A stretch of 32,264 nt of DNA from Nocardioidaceae bacterium (lineage in GTDB: Bacteria > Actinomycetota > Actinomycetes > Propionibacteriales > Nocardioidaceae), in contig JACCXO010000005.1 of assembly GCA_013696975.1 (NCBI GenBank), positions 1-32,264 on the forward strand, written 5' to 3'. Under the pieces are notes generated by a model. It worked only from the letters and a program-made list of their open reading frames with translations, ran no database searches and had not been told where the DNA came from. How positions within the stretch are numbered: the stretch's first letter is position 1; every line of letters begins with the position of its first letter. Of this stretch, positions 23,137 through 32,166 are shown one piece after another. The translations under genes and the position numbers were made by a program.

Positions 23137-25059
23137 TCAGACGACGGAGAGCGGCAGCAGCTGCTTGCCGGTGGGGCCGACCTGGATCTCGGTGCCCATG
23201 TCTGGGCAGACGCCGCAGTCGAAGCAGGGAGTCCAGCGGCAGTCCTCGACCTCTACCTCGTTGACGGCGTCCTGCCAGTCCTCCCACAACCAGTCCCGGT
23301 CCAAGCCTGAGTCGAGGTGATCCCATGGCAAGACCTCGGAGTACTCCCTCTCGCGAACCGTGTACCAGTCGAGATCGACGGGTGTCTCGGCCAGCGCCGT
23401 CTCACAGGCCGCGGCCCAGCGCTCGTAGGAGAAGTGCTCGCTCCATCCGTCGAAGCGGCCGCCTTGTCGCCATACCTCTTCGATCACCGCACCGACGCGT
23501 CGGTCTCCTCGAGAGAGCAGTCCCTCGATGATGCCGGGCTTGCCGTCGTGGTAGCGGAACCCGATCGCCCGACCGAACTGCTTGTCCTGCCGGACGGTGT
23601 CGCGCAACAGTTGCAGCCGCTTGTCAGTCGTCTCGTGGTCGAGCTGGGACGCCCACTGGAACGGAGTGTGCGGCTTGGGCACGAACCCGCCGATCGACAC
23701 CGTGCAGCGGATGTCGCGCTGTCCCGACACCTCGCGGCCGGTGGCGATGACCTTGCGGGCGAGATCGGCGATCTCCAGCACGTCCTCGTCGGTCTCGGTC
23801 GGGAGACCGCACATGAAGTAGAGCTTGACCTGCCGCCAGCCTTGCGAATAGGCGGCGGCGACGGTGCGGATCAGGTCCTCCTCGGACACCATCTTGTTGA
23901 TGACCTTGCGGAGGCGCTCGGACCCGCCCTCGGGCGCGAACGTGAGCCCGGACCGCCGACCGTTGCGGGAGAACTCGTTGGCGAGGGTGACGTTGAAGGC
24001 GTCAACCCGGGTCGAGGGCAGCGACAACGAGACGTTGGTGCCTTCGTATCGGTCGGCCAAACCCTTGGCCACCTCACCGATCTCGGAGTGGTCCGCAGAA
24101 GACAGCGACAACAGGCCCACCTCCTCGAACCCCGACTTCTGGATGCCGTTCTGGACCATGTCGCCGATCGTCGTGATCGAACGCTCCCGCACCGGGCGGG
24201 TGATCATGCCCGCCTGGCAGAAGCGACAGCCGCGGGTGCAGCCACGGAAGATCTCGACCGAATAGCGTTCGTGCACCGTCTCGGCGAGCGGCACCAGCGG
24301 CTTGCTCGGATACGGCCACTGGTCGAGGTCCATCAACGTGTGCTTGTGTACCCGCCACGGCACGCCCGACCGGTTGGGCGCCACCCGCTTGATGCGGCCG
24401 TCGCCGATATAGTCGACGTCGTAGAACTTCGGCACGTAGACGCTGCCCGACGCCGCCAGCCGGAAGAGCAGCTCGTCGCGGCCGCCAGGGCTCCCCTGGC
24501 CTTTCCACTCGCGGACCACCTCACTGATGGCGAGGGCGATCTCCTCCCCGTCGCCCAGCACCGCGGCGTCGATGAAGTCGGCAACCGGCTCAGGGTTGAA
24601 CGCCGAGTGTCCGCCGGCCAGCACGATCGGGTCATCTTCGCCGCGCTCAGCGGCATGCAGCGGTATGCCGGCAAGGTCGAGCGCCGTGAGCATGTTGGTG
24701 TAGCCGAGCTCGGTGGCAAAGGAAAGTCCGAGGATGTCGAACTGCCTGATGGGCCGATGCGCGTCTACGGTGAACTGGGGTATGCCGTTGTCGCGCATGA
24801 CCTGCTCCATGTCGGAGAACACGGCGTAGGTTCGCTCGGCGAGGATCCACTCGCGTTCGTTGAGGATCTCGTAGAGGATCTGGACGCCTTGGTTGGGCAG
24901 GCCGACCTCATAGGCATCCGGGTACATCAACGCCCAACGGACCTCGGCAGTGTCCCAGTCCTTGACGGTCGAGTTGAGCTCACCGCCGAGATACTGGATC
25001 GGCTTCTGCACCGTCGGCAGCAACGGCTCCAGCTTCGAGAAGACGGACTCGATGGGCAC
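23137..25059 (-). CDS. TIGR03960 family B12-binding/radical SAM protein
   Basis: A protein of about 640 residues. The N-terminal part (VESVFSKLEPLLPTVQKPIQ-like start, then YLGGELNSTVKDWD) leads into a B12-binding-like fold. The radical SAM core has EIFRGCTRGCRFCQAGMITR (CxxxCxxC near residue 275), a GGSERLRKVINKM segment and GGFVPKPHTPFQWASQL. The tail ends with C-x2-C clusters (TPCFDCGVCPDMGTE). It is usually encoded next to a DUF2344 protein, with which it is thought to act on RNA or translation; the reaction is unproven. I place the start at GTG 25059 (GGAG 11 nt upstream); GTG 25071 is equally possible. It lacks its usual neighbour because of the 21.4-23.1 kb insert. Confidence 0.93.
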   Translation of the reverse strand: MPIESVFSKLEPLLPTVQKPIQYLGGELNSTVKDWDTAEVRWALMYPDAYEVGLPNQGVQILYEILNEREWILAERTYAVFSDMEQVMRDNGIPQFTVDAHRPIRQFDILGLSFATELGYTNMLTALDLAGIPLHAAERGEDDPIVLAGGHSAFNPEPVADFIDAAVLGDGEEIALAISEVVREWKGQGSPGGRDELLFRLAASGSVYVPKFYDVDYIGDGRIKRVAPNRSGVPWRVHKHTLMDLDQWPYPSKPLVPLAETVHERYSVEIFRGCTRGCRFCQAGMITRPVRERSITTIGDMVQNGIQKSGFEEVGLLSLSSADHSEIGEVAKGLADRYEGTNVSLSLPSTRVDAFNVTLANEFSRNGRRSGLTFAPEGGSERLRKVINKMVSEEDLIRTVAAAYSQGWRQVKLYFMCGLPTETDEDVLEIADLARKVIATGREVSGQRDIRCTVSIGGFVPKPHTPFQWASQLDHETTDKRLQLLRDTVRQDKQFGRAIGFRYHDGKPGIIEGLLSRGDRRVGAVIEEVWRQGGRFDGWSEHFSYERWAAACETALAETPVDLDWYTVREREYSEVLPWDHLDSGLDRDWLWEDWQDAVNEVEVEDCRWTPCFDCGVCPDMGTEIQVGPTGKQLLPLSVV

Positions 25060-25287
25060 GGTTGGCGTCACTCCAGCTGGTTGGGGGAATCGTGCATCAG
25101 GGTACGTCGTCAGCGCGCCACGCCTCAAACAGCCGCAGCACTCTAGACGGGCTAAGGTCTGCGGGCAGCGTTGGCTGCTCCGATCAGCCGAGCCGCGGCG
25201 GGGCACAGCAGCCCGACGTGTCCACCACCCTGGTTTTCGTCAGCGCCAGGACTGTTCCGCGGTGGGCGCGTGCTGAAAGACTGCAGT

Positions 25288-26064
25288 ATGAGCAGTCGCT
25301 TGGTCGTTCTCGGCAGTTGCGGGGCCTGGCCTGAGGCAGGGCGCGCATGCAGCGGATATCTCCTTGAGCACGACGGGTATCGCGTTGTGCTCGATCTCGG
25401 ATACGGCACTTTGCCGCGTCTTCTCGCGATCCTCGGTTCATCAGTGGCAGATGGCCTCGACGCGGTTATTGTGACGCACGAGCATCCTGACCACATGGTC
25501 GACCTGCACGGACTATTCCGGGCTCGGTGGTTCGGTCGCCGAGATGCGCCTCCAATCCCGGTGTATGCCCCATCGGGAGTTCTCAATCGCGTCGCAGCGC
25601 TTGAGGACGACGATGCCTCCGTCGTGCGGCGGGTGTTCGATTGGCTTCCGCTACCAGCAGACCCCTATCAGGTCGGCCCGTTCCAGTTGCGCTCTGTGGA
25701 CCTCCCACACTTTGTGCCCAACGCCGGCATACGTCTCTCGAGTCCGGGCTTGACGTTGGCGTACACCGGCGATACCGGACCGGATCCGGCCTTGGCCGAG
25801 CTGGGGCGTGACGCCGACCTCTACGTCGTAGAAGCCTCAGACCGCGACCAGCAGCACACGACACCGCCGAGCCCAGAGGGCGCGCGCATGCATATGAACG
25901 GACGCGACGCCGGCCATGCCGCGATGGCTGCAACCGCACGCCGCCTGATGCTGACTCACTTCTGGCCCGAAAACGACCGCGAACTGACTCGCGCCAGCGC
26001 GACCGCCGTTTTCGAGGGCGAGGTCATCCTCGCCGAGGAGGGCCTCGAGGTCCGGTTGCCGTGA
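25288..26064 (+). CDS. MBL-fold metallohydrolase
   Basis: A 258-residue metallo-beta-lactamase-fold hydrolase. It has VVLDLGYGTLPRL, the zinc motif AVIVTHEHPDHMVDLHGLF (HxHxDH, about residues 63-75), LPHFVPNAGIRL, and a second metal-site strand LAYTGDTGPDPALAELGRDA. The C-terminal histidine lies in LMLTHFWPENDR. This is the ElaC/RNase Z-like class often annotated as ribonuclease Z or a cAMP phosphodiesterase family, but without the typical tRNase Z arm. ATG 25288 has a weak GAAAGA 7 nt upstream. It is divergent from the radical SAM gene and converges tightly (24 nt) on rodA. Confidence 0.9.
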   Translation: MSSRLVVLGSCGAWPEAGRACSGYLLEHDGYRVVLDLGYGTLPRLLAILGSSVADGLDAVIVTHEHPDHMVDLHGLFRARWFGRRDAPPIPVYAPSGVLNRVAALEDDDASVVRRVFDWLPLPADPYQVGPFQLRSVDLPHFVPNAGIRLSSPGLTLAYTGDTGPDPALAELGRDADLYVVEASDRDQQHTTPPSPEGARMHMNGRDAGHAAMAATARRLMLTHFWPENDRELTRASATAVFEGEVILAEEGLEVRLP

Positions 26065-26088
26065 AGCATCTGCACTCCGATGCGGCTT

Positions 26089-27324
26089 CTAGAATCGGCG
26101 GGAGCGCGCGGCGCGATCGCGCAAAATGATGCCCAGCCCGAGGGACCGCTCAGTGCGCAGGTGGATGTTGAGCAACAAGCCGATCGCCATGAGTGAGGCA
26201 AACATCGATGTGCCGCCATAGGACACCAGCGGCAACGGCACTCCTGTCACAGGCATGATGCCGAGGCACATCCCTATGTTCTGAAACGCCTGGAAACCGA
26301 ACCAGCAAACAACTCCAGCACCGGCGAGACGCCCGAACATATCGTCGGACCGAGAAGCGATCCGCACCGCGCGCCACAACAACGCCATGAACAAGGCGAT
26401 GATCGCGCCTGCGCCGACCAGACCCAGTTCTTCGCCGGCGACCGTAAACACGAAGTCGGTATGTTGCTCAGGGACGAAGCCCGCCTGGGTCTGTGAGCCA
26501 TTGAACAAGCCTTGGCCGAAGACCCCACCGTTGCCGATCGCGATGCGAGCCTGGGTCGTGCTGTAGCCGGCGCCTCGGGGGTCGAGCGACGCATCCAGAA
26601 AAGCCTCAAAGCGCAACAGCTGATACCCCTCCAGCACACCGAGCTGGAGAGCGAGCACCGCACCACCGATCGCACCACCGGCCAGGCCGACCAGCCAGCC
26701 AATAGGCGCACCCGCGACCGAGAGCAGCCCGAATACCGTCACGCTCAGGACCAGCATGGTGCCGAGGTCGGGTTGCGCCATGATCAGCGCAGCCGGTATG
26801 GCGGCGATCCCAAGCGCTGCCATAACTTCCCAGCTGCGCAAGGCGCTTCGGGCTCGACGGGCCTCGGCGCGCTCGGCCAGCAGCAACGCCATCCCGGCCA
26901 CCACTCCGAGCTTCGCGAGCTCGGCTGGCTGGATCGACAAACCACCGATCAGGATCCAGGAGCGGGAGCCGTTGATGACGGCACCAAGCGGAGACAGGAC
27001 CACAGCCAGCCCGACTATGCCGCCCAGATAGACGAGAGGTGCCCAGATACGAATCCGCCGATGGTCCGTGGCGGCAATGGCGACAGCAAGGGTCAGCCCG
27101 ATCGTGATGTTCGTGGCGTGCTTGCTGACGAAGGCCGTGCTGTCGCCACCGGTCAGCGCCTCGTTCTGAGACGTGGCCGACCACACCAGCAGGCTGCCGA
27201 GCGTCAACAGGGCAAGGGTGGACAGCACCACCACCCAGTCGATCCTCCGCCAGGCCGCTCGATCATCGGTGGCGTGCACTCGCCGCGCGGTGCGGCTTGT
27301 CGCCACCGTTGCCGTCATCACCAT
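26089..27324 (-). CDS. rodA: RodA, SEDS peptidoglycan glycosyltransferase
   Basis: RodA polymerises lipid II for side-wall growth with its partner PBP2. The 411-residue, 10-TM-type protein has SEDS landmarks: NGSRSWILIGGLSIQPAELA, QPDLGTMLVL, the GNGGVFGQGLFNGSQTQAGF loop and VPEQHTDFVFTVAGEELGLV. The end region has PVTGVPLPLVSYGGTSMFAS. ATG 27324 follows GGAGG by 9 nt and sits 2 nt after the mrdA stop, so the pair is coupled. Confidence 0.96.
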   Translation of the reverse strand: MVMTATVATSRTARRVHATDDRAAWRRIDWVVVLSTLALLTLGSLLVWSATSQNEALTGGDSTAFVSKHATNITIGLTLAVAIAATDHRRIRIWAPLVYLGGIVGLAVVLSPLGAVINGSRSWILIGGLSIQPAELAKLGVVAGMALLLAERAEARRARSALRSWEVMAALGIAAIPAALIMAQPDLGTMLVLSVTVFGLLSVAGAPIGWLVGLAGGAIGGAVLALQLGVLEGYQLLRFEAFLDASLDPRGAGYSTTQARIAIGNGGVFGQGLFNGSQTQAGFVPEQHTDFVFTVAGEELGLVGAGAIIALFMALLWRAVRIASRSDDMFGRLAGAGVVCWFGFQAFQNIGMCLGIMPVTGVPLPLVSYGGTSMFASLMAIGLLLNIHLRTERSLGLGIILRDRAARSRRF

Positions 27325-27326
27325 GG

Positions 27327-29432
27327 TCAGCGCCCTCCCCCCTCCGGAACCGGTGGCGAGATAGAGCCGTTGCGGTGGAAGACGGGGAGGCCGTGAGGCG
27401 GCTGAGCGCCGGGTTGGAGGGCGTCGGCCACCCGGACCTTCTCGCTGTCAACGCCGTAGAGCGCCTCCCAGATCGCGCGCACCGAGTCACCGGAGGTGCC
27501 AGAGCCCGTGCCGCCTTGGGAGATCTGCATGATCACGACGTACTGCTCGTCATAGCTGGCCACCCATGAGGTCGTCTGCTTGCCGAAGACCTCAGCCGTG
27601 CCGGTCTTCGAGCGGATCCGCACCTTGTCGAGCGGGAATCCGCCCATCTTCCAGGCCATCGTGCCCGTCTTGGCGGTGCCGAGGAGCGCCTGGTCGAGGT
27701 AGCGCAGGATGCGGGGCGACACGGGGAGGCGGCCCGCGGCCTCAGGCGGGATTCGACGTACGACGTGACCCTCGAAGTCGACGATGGCCTTGCCCACCTT
27801 GGGTTTCCACAAGGTGCCGCCGTTGGACAGGGCTCCATAGGCCACTGCGAGCTGCAGTGGTGTCAGCACCGTGTCGCCTTGCCCGATGGCGAAGTTGACA
27901 GCGTCGCCAGCGCGATAGCGCCACCCATCGATGCAGAACTCCCGCGCGAAGACGTGGAGGAAGTCGGCGCCTTGCTCTTTGCCGAGCTTGCAGTAGTAGC
28001 CCTGGTTCGCCTTCCAGTACGACAGCTTCCAGCGGCGGTCAGCGATGCGGCCTGCGACCTCACCGGGCACGTCGACTCCCGTCTTCGACCCGAATCCGAA
28101 GCCTTTGGCCCCTTCGACCAAGACATCTTCGATGGACGTGTCGCCAGAGTCACCACCCGACCGCTGCCACTCGGCGTACGCGATCCGATAGAAGAAGGTG
28201 TCGCACGACAACTGCAACGCCTCGGCGAACGTCAGTGGCCCGTAGGCCGCTGACTCGTAATTCTTGAACACCCGACTGCCCACGGTGAGGTACGACGAGC
28301 AGTCGAGCCGGTCGGTCACGTCGTAGCCGTGGGACAATGCCGAAGCGGCCGTCATGGGCTTGAAGGTCGAGCCCGGCGCGAACAGCCCCTGCGTGGCCCG
28401 GCTCAGCAGCGGGGTGCCGGCCCGCTCGCTGTACAGACGTTCCAGATCCCCGTCGGTGATCCCGCCCACCCAGACATCCGGGTCGTATGTCGGATAGCTG
28501 GCCATCGCGACGAGCCGCCCGGTCCTGGCATCCATGACCACGACGGAGCCAGAGTCTGCCTTGTAGTCGCGGCCGGTCACCTCGTCGAAGGTCTTGCGCG
28601 CCACCAGGATCGAACGCTCGAGCTCACGTTCGGCCAGGGCCTGCACCTTGGCATCGATGCTCGTGACCAGGATTTGGCCCGGCTCCGGCGGAGTGTCCTC
28701 CCCCTTGCCGATCACTCGACCCATGGAGTCGACAGCAACCTCGCGCACGCCCGCCGCACCACTTAGGTAGCGGTGATAGCTGCTCTCGACGCCGGCGCGA
28801 CCGACCACCGACGACGGACTCACCGGCCGGCCTCGCTCGCCGGCCGCCTCGAGCTCGTCCTGCGTGATGGGCGAGTTGTAGCCGAGGATGTGGGCCGCGT
28901 TGACGCCGAAGGGCGAGGGATAGGCCCGCACCTTCCGTGCCTCAGCGGCCACACTGGGATAGTCCTCGGCTCGTTCGAGGATCGTCGCCGCCAGCGCCTG
29001 ACTGACGTCCTCTGCCACCGGGACGGGCTCATAGGGAGACCCGTTCCAACACAGCGGCGCCTCGGGTGCTCCCTCTTCGCCACACATTCTCGTACGCCGT
29101 TCCAGCTCGTCTCGCGGCAACCCCAACCGTTCCGCAAGCCGCCGGAGCACTACGGCCTGAGCCGTCTCGTCGAGGCGCTCGAGCACATCCCGGTCCACCG
29201 TCACCACCCATGACGTGCGGTTGGCGACGAGCGGCCTGCCAAGCGCGTCGACGATCAGGCCGCGTGGAGCCGGCATCTCGATTTCGCGGACGGCGTTGTC
29301 TTGCGCTGCGGCCTGGAAGCCGTCACCGCTGACAACCTGCAGATACCAGAGGCGGGCCAGCAGGGTCACGAACAGCGAGACCACCATGACCTGCACGACG
29401 ATGAGTCGCAGGCGTGACTTGGACCTCAGCAA
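27327..29432 (-). CDS. mrdA: Penicillin-binding protein 2, transpeptidase
   Basis: The DD-transpeptidase of the elongasome; 701 residues. One N-terminal TM helix (about 10-28) is followed by the dimerisation/pedestal domain with APRGLIVDALGRPLVANRTS. The transpeptidase domain contains the active-site GLFAPGSTFKPM (catalytic Ser about residue 353), LQLSCDTFFYRIA (SxN-type site, here SCD) and RIRSKTGTAEVFGKQTTSWV (KTG about 608). All three class B PBP motifs are present. The tail has a Pro-rich end. It lies between mreD and rodA, 7 nt after mreD. Confidence 0.96.
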   Translation of the reverse strand: MLRSKSRLRLIVVQVMVVSLFVTLLARLWYLQVVSGDGFQAAAQDNAVREIEMPAPRGLIVDALGRPLVANRTSWVVTVDRDVLERLDETAQAVVLRRLAERLGLPRDELERRTRMCGEEGAPEAPLCWNGSPYEPVPVAEDVSQALAATILERAEDYPSVAAEARKVRAYPSPFGVNAAHILGYNSPITQDELEAAGERGRPVSPSSVVGRAGVESSYHRYLSGAAGVREVAVDSMGRVIGKGEDTPPEPGQILVTSIDAKVQALAERELERSILVARKTFDEVTGRDYKADSGSVVVMDARTGRLVAMASYPTYDPDVWVGGITDGDLERLYSERAGTPLLSRATQGLFAPGSTFKPMTAASALSHGYDVTDRLDCSSYLTVGSRVFKNYESAAYGPLTFAEALQLSCDTFFYRIAYAEWQRSGGDSGDTSIEDVLVEGAKGFGFGSKTGVDVPGEVAGRIADRRWKLSYWKANQGYYCKLGKEQGADFLHVFAREFCIDGWRYRAGDAVNFAIGQGDTVLTPLQLAVAYGALSNGGTLWKPKVGKAIVDFEGHVVRRIPPEAAGRLPVSPRILRYLDQALLGTAKTGTMAWKMGGFPLDKVRIRSKTGTAEVFGKQTTSWVASYDEQYVVIMQISQGGTGSGTSGDSVRAIWEALYGVDSEKVRVADALQPGAQPPHGLPVFHRNGSISPPVPEGGGR

Positions 29433-29439
29433 GAGCCGC

Positions 29440-29952
29440 TCACCACCGGTCGACTGGCTGGAGCCGTCGGAAGAGCATCACGACAAGCGGTACGACGAGA
29501 GGCGTGACCAAGACGTCATACAGCATCGCTCTGGGCACGACCTCGAGCGCCGACGCCACACTGACGCCAGGATCGCCCAGCACCAGACCGGTGAGCGCGA
29601 AGACCGAGGTGCCGATGAACGCCCCGGCGGCCACCATGAACACTGTGCCGAGGGCGGTTGGCTCAGCGTCGCCACGGGCTAGACCGATGAGATAGCCGAC
29701 GACCACCAGCGAAAGCGCCCAGCGTCCGGCGGTGTGGTCAGCCGGAGGCGCAAGATCGAGCACCAGCCCGGCCGCGAAGCCCACCCCCGCGGCGTAGTCG
29801 GGACCTCTGACCAGGGCCGCTGCGATCACCAACAACATCGCGAGGTCGGGGACGACACCGCTGATCGAGAAGTGGGTGAAGATGCTGATCTGCAGCGTCA
29901 CCGTCACCACGATCAGGGCAGTCACGACGATGACGCGCAACGCCTTGCTCAT
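29440..29952 (-). CDS. mreD: Rod shape-determining protein MreD
   Basis: A 170-residue integral membrane protein with about five helices, starting MSKALRVIVVTALIVVTVTL, then DLAMLLVIAAALVRGPDYAA and GVGFAAGLVLDLAPPA. The D.A.P and GF..GL.LD motifs match MreD. The start at 29952 has AGAGGT 6 nt upstream; the longer open frame to 30087 is not MreD-like. It bridges MreC and the PBP/RodA pair in the elongasome. Confidence 0.92.
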   Translation of the reverse strand: MSKALRVIVVTALIVVTVTLQISIFTHFSISGVVPDLAMLLVIAAALVRGPDYAAGVGFAAGLVLDLAPPADHTAGRWALSLVVVGYLIGLARGDAEPTALGTVFMVAAGAFIGTSVFALTGLVLGDPGVSVASALEVVPRAMLYDVLVTPLVVPLVVMLFRRLQPVDRW

Positions 29953-30013
29953 CGCTGACCTCTGGCTGATACATCCGCTGCGGACTTGGGGCCGGGTGAG
30001 GACGACGCCGCGA

Positions 30014-30898
30014 TCACCACGCTGCACCTCCGGCCAAGTCATCAGTTCGCCTGTCGGCCGACCCGGTGACAACCGCGACGACATCAAGCGATGAGAAGTC
30101 GACGAACGGCCTTACCTCAGCTATCTGAGTCAGCTCTGCGGGTGAGGAGTGCACGCTCTCGACACTGCCGACGGGGATGCCGGCGACGTAGGGCGCGCCA
30201 CCGCGTGATCCCCAGGTGACCACCACGTCGCCCTCGCGCGGGGAGACAGTGTGGTCGACCAAGCTCAGCTCGAGCCGGCCGGCAGCACTCAGGTCGCCGT
30301 CGCCATCGATGAAGCCGAGCTCCATCGACTCCCCTAGCCGACCTCCCACAGTCGACCCCGGGTCGATGATGAGCAGGACCGTCGAGGTGGTCGCACTCGA
30401 CTCGACCACCCGCCCTACCAAGCCGTCTGCGTTGATGACGGTGAGGTCAGGTGCGACTCCGTCGCGGGTGCCAACGTCGATCGAGACGGTGCGCGAGAAC
30501 GACTGCGCCGCCCCCATGCCGACCACCTCGGCCTTCACCACGTCAAGGTCCTCGGTGTTGGCGAGCCGGTCGACACCTCCCAGCTCTGCGTCACGATGCG
30601 CATTGGCCCCGGCGACCCTCAACTGCTGCGTCAACTGGTCGTTCGCGGCCTGAAGTGCCTGGTTGCGATCACGCAGTTCGGCGACTTGCTCGAAATGCTT
30701 CGGTATGTCGGTCAGCGGGCGCAGCGCGCTGGTCGCCCCGTCCTGCGCTGGGCCGAGCACAGATCCAACGCCGGTACGCAGAGAGTCCAGAGGCGATCCG
30801 TCGTCCTCACGGCGCGCATCGAGGGTGAGCACCGTCAAGGATGCGAGCACAAGCAGGCCAACCATCGTGCGGGAGCGCCGCGGATCTGATCTGGTCAA
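30014..30898 (-). CDS. mreC: Rod shape-determining protein MreC
   Basis: MreC is a bitopic scaffold for the elongation complex. The 294-residue product has a TM helix (MVGLLVLASLTVLTLDARRE), a coiled coil (about residues 60-95, KHFEQVAELRDRNQALQAAN), and two beta-barrel domains with GTRDGVAPDLTVINADGLVG and VVTWGSRGGAPYVAGIPVGS. I start it at the TTG 30898, which overlaps the mreB stop (TTGA) and has GGAG 8 nt upstream, giving translational coupling. The usual annotation might pick a longer start inside mreB. Confidence 0.93.
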   Translation of the reverse strand: MTRSDPRRSRTMVGLLVLASLTVLTLDARREDDGSPLDSLRTGVGSVLGPAQDGATSALRPLTDIPKHFEQVAELRDRNQALQAANDQLTQQLRVAGANAHRDAELGGVDRLANTEDLDVVKAEVVGMGAAQSFSRTVSIDVGTRDGVAPDLTVINADGLVGRVVESSATTSTVLLIIDPGSTVGGRLGESMELGFIDGDGDLSAAGRLELSLVDHTVSPREGDVVVTWGSRGGAPYVAGIPVGSVESVHSSPAELTQIAEVRPFVDFSSLDVVAVVTGSADRRTDDLAGGAAW

Positions 30899-31917
30899 CG
30901 TCGAGGCTCCGACACCAGCACCTGCTGCAGCGCCTCGAACTCCTCCACACACTTGCCAGCGCCGATGGCCACCGAGTCGAGCGGCCCATCGGCCACATGG
31001 ACCGGCATACCGGTCTCATGCCGCAGTCTCTCGTCGAGTCCGCGCAGCAGTGCTCCACCACCGGTGAGCACGACGCCGCGGTCCATGATGTCGCCGGCCA
31101 GCTCGGGTGGAGTCTTGTCGAGGGTGTTGCGAACAGAGTCGATGATGGCGCGCAGCGGCTCCTCGATGGCTTGGCGCACCTCAGCTGATGAGACGACCAC
31201 ATTGCGAGGCAGTCCGCTGATCATGTCGCGACCGCGGATCTCGGCCTCGGGCTCCTCGGGCAGCGGGAACGCCGATCCGAGGGTCATCTTCACCTCTTCG
31301 GCGGTGCGCTCCCCCAGCATCAGGGAGTACTCCTTTTTCATCCAGGCGATGATCGCCTGGTCGAGGTCGTCGCCCGCCGTGCGGATCGACTGGCTGGTCA
31401 CGATTCCGCCCAGACTGATCACGGCGACTTCGGTGGTGCCGCCGCCGATGTCGACCACCATGTTGCCGGTGGCCTCGTGGACAGGCAGGCCGGCACCGAT
31501 CGCGGCGGCCATGGGTTCCTCGATGATGTAGACGCGCCGTGCTCCGGCTTGGTATCCAGCCTCTTTGACGGCTCGCTGCTCGACCGCCGTGATCCCGGAC
31601 GGCACACAGATGACGAGGCGTGGCTTGGCGAAGTAGCGCCGTCTGTGCACGCGCCGGATGAAGAAGCGCAACATCTGCTCGGTCGCCTCGAAGTCGGCAA
31701 TAACGCCGTCTCGCAGCGGCCGGATCGCGGCGATGTTGTCGGGGGTGCGACCGATCATGCGTTTCGCCTCTGAGCCCACGGCGAGAATCTCGCGGGTCTG
31801 GGCGTTCATGGCGACGACGGAGGGCTCGTTGAGCATGACACCGCGACCACGCACGTAGACGAGAGTGTTGGCGGTGCCGAGGTCAACAGCCATGTCGCGA
31901 CCGATAATGCTGGCCAT
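30895..31917 (-). CDS. mreB: Actin-like cell-shape protein MreB
   Basis: MreB filaments direct side-wall synthesis. The 340-residue protein is complete: DMAVDLGTANTLVYVRGRGV (phosphate 1), VVDIGGGTTEVAVISLGGIV (phosphate 2), GVVLTGGGALLRGLDERLRH (adenosine motif), and VCVPSGIT. Actin-fold subdomains are all present. ATG 31917 follows GAGGGGCGG. It heads the mreB-mreC-mreD-mrdA-rodA run, all on the minus strand. Confidence 0.98.
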   Translation of the reverse strand: MASIIGRDMAVDLGTANTLVYVRGRGVMLNEPSVVAMNAQTREILAVGSEAKRMIGRTPDNIAAIRPLRDGVIADFEATEQMLRFFIRRVHRRRYFAKPRLVICVPSGITAVEQRAVKEAGYQAGARRVYIIEEPMAAAIGAGLPVHEATGNMVVDIGGGTTEVAVISLGGIVTSQSIRTAGDDLDQAIIAWMKKEYSLMLGERTAEEVKMTLGSAFPLPEEPEAEIRGRDMISGLPRNVVVSSAEVRQAIEEPLRAIIDSVRNTLDKTPPELAGDIMDRGVVLTGGGALLRGLDERLRHETGMPVHVADGPLDSVAIGAGKCVEEFEALQQVLVSEPRR

Positions 31918-32092
31918 GGTCGAGCCGCCCCTCTCGCGCTCACGTCCGCTGCTCGTACGGCCGCTGGCGCGGACACCGGCGGCTGCGTCTTCAGGCTAGG
32001 CGAGCCGGGGGCGCAGATCGGGGCGACACTTCGAGGCCGCGCTCGTTATCTGGCGGAGCGCTCGAGCTGACTTGAGGTCCGCTCAATTTGAG

Positions 32093-32133
32093 ACGATATG
32101 GCGCTGATTGGGCGCTCACCAGCGCCATATCGT
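32093..32133 (-). terminator. Perfect 14-bp hairpin after ndk
   Basis: ACGATATGGCGCTG (32093-32106) and CAGCGCCATATCGT (32120-32133) are exact inverse complements with a 13-nt loop, starting 33 nt after the ndk stop. There is no T-tract. It is probably the ndk terminator, or a dispersed palindromic element used as one, upstream of mreB. Confidence 0.65.
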
Positions 32134-32166
32134 TCCAAAACTGGCGTGCAAGGTCTCTGGCTGCAC

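Noticed and set aside
23317-25146. 609-codon plus frame over the radical SAM gene
   Set aside because: It mirrors the codon structure of the minus-strand gene; Leu/Arg/Val-rich and without any motif.
32070-32092. TTGAG/CTCAA half-sites as a third SoxR box
   Set aside because: The half-sites are in the wrong order and spacing for CTCAAG-N4-CTTGAG, and no matching -35/-10 pair surrounds them.
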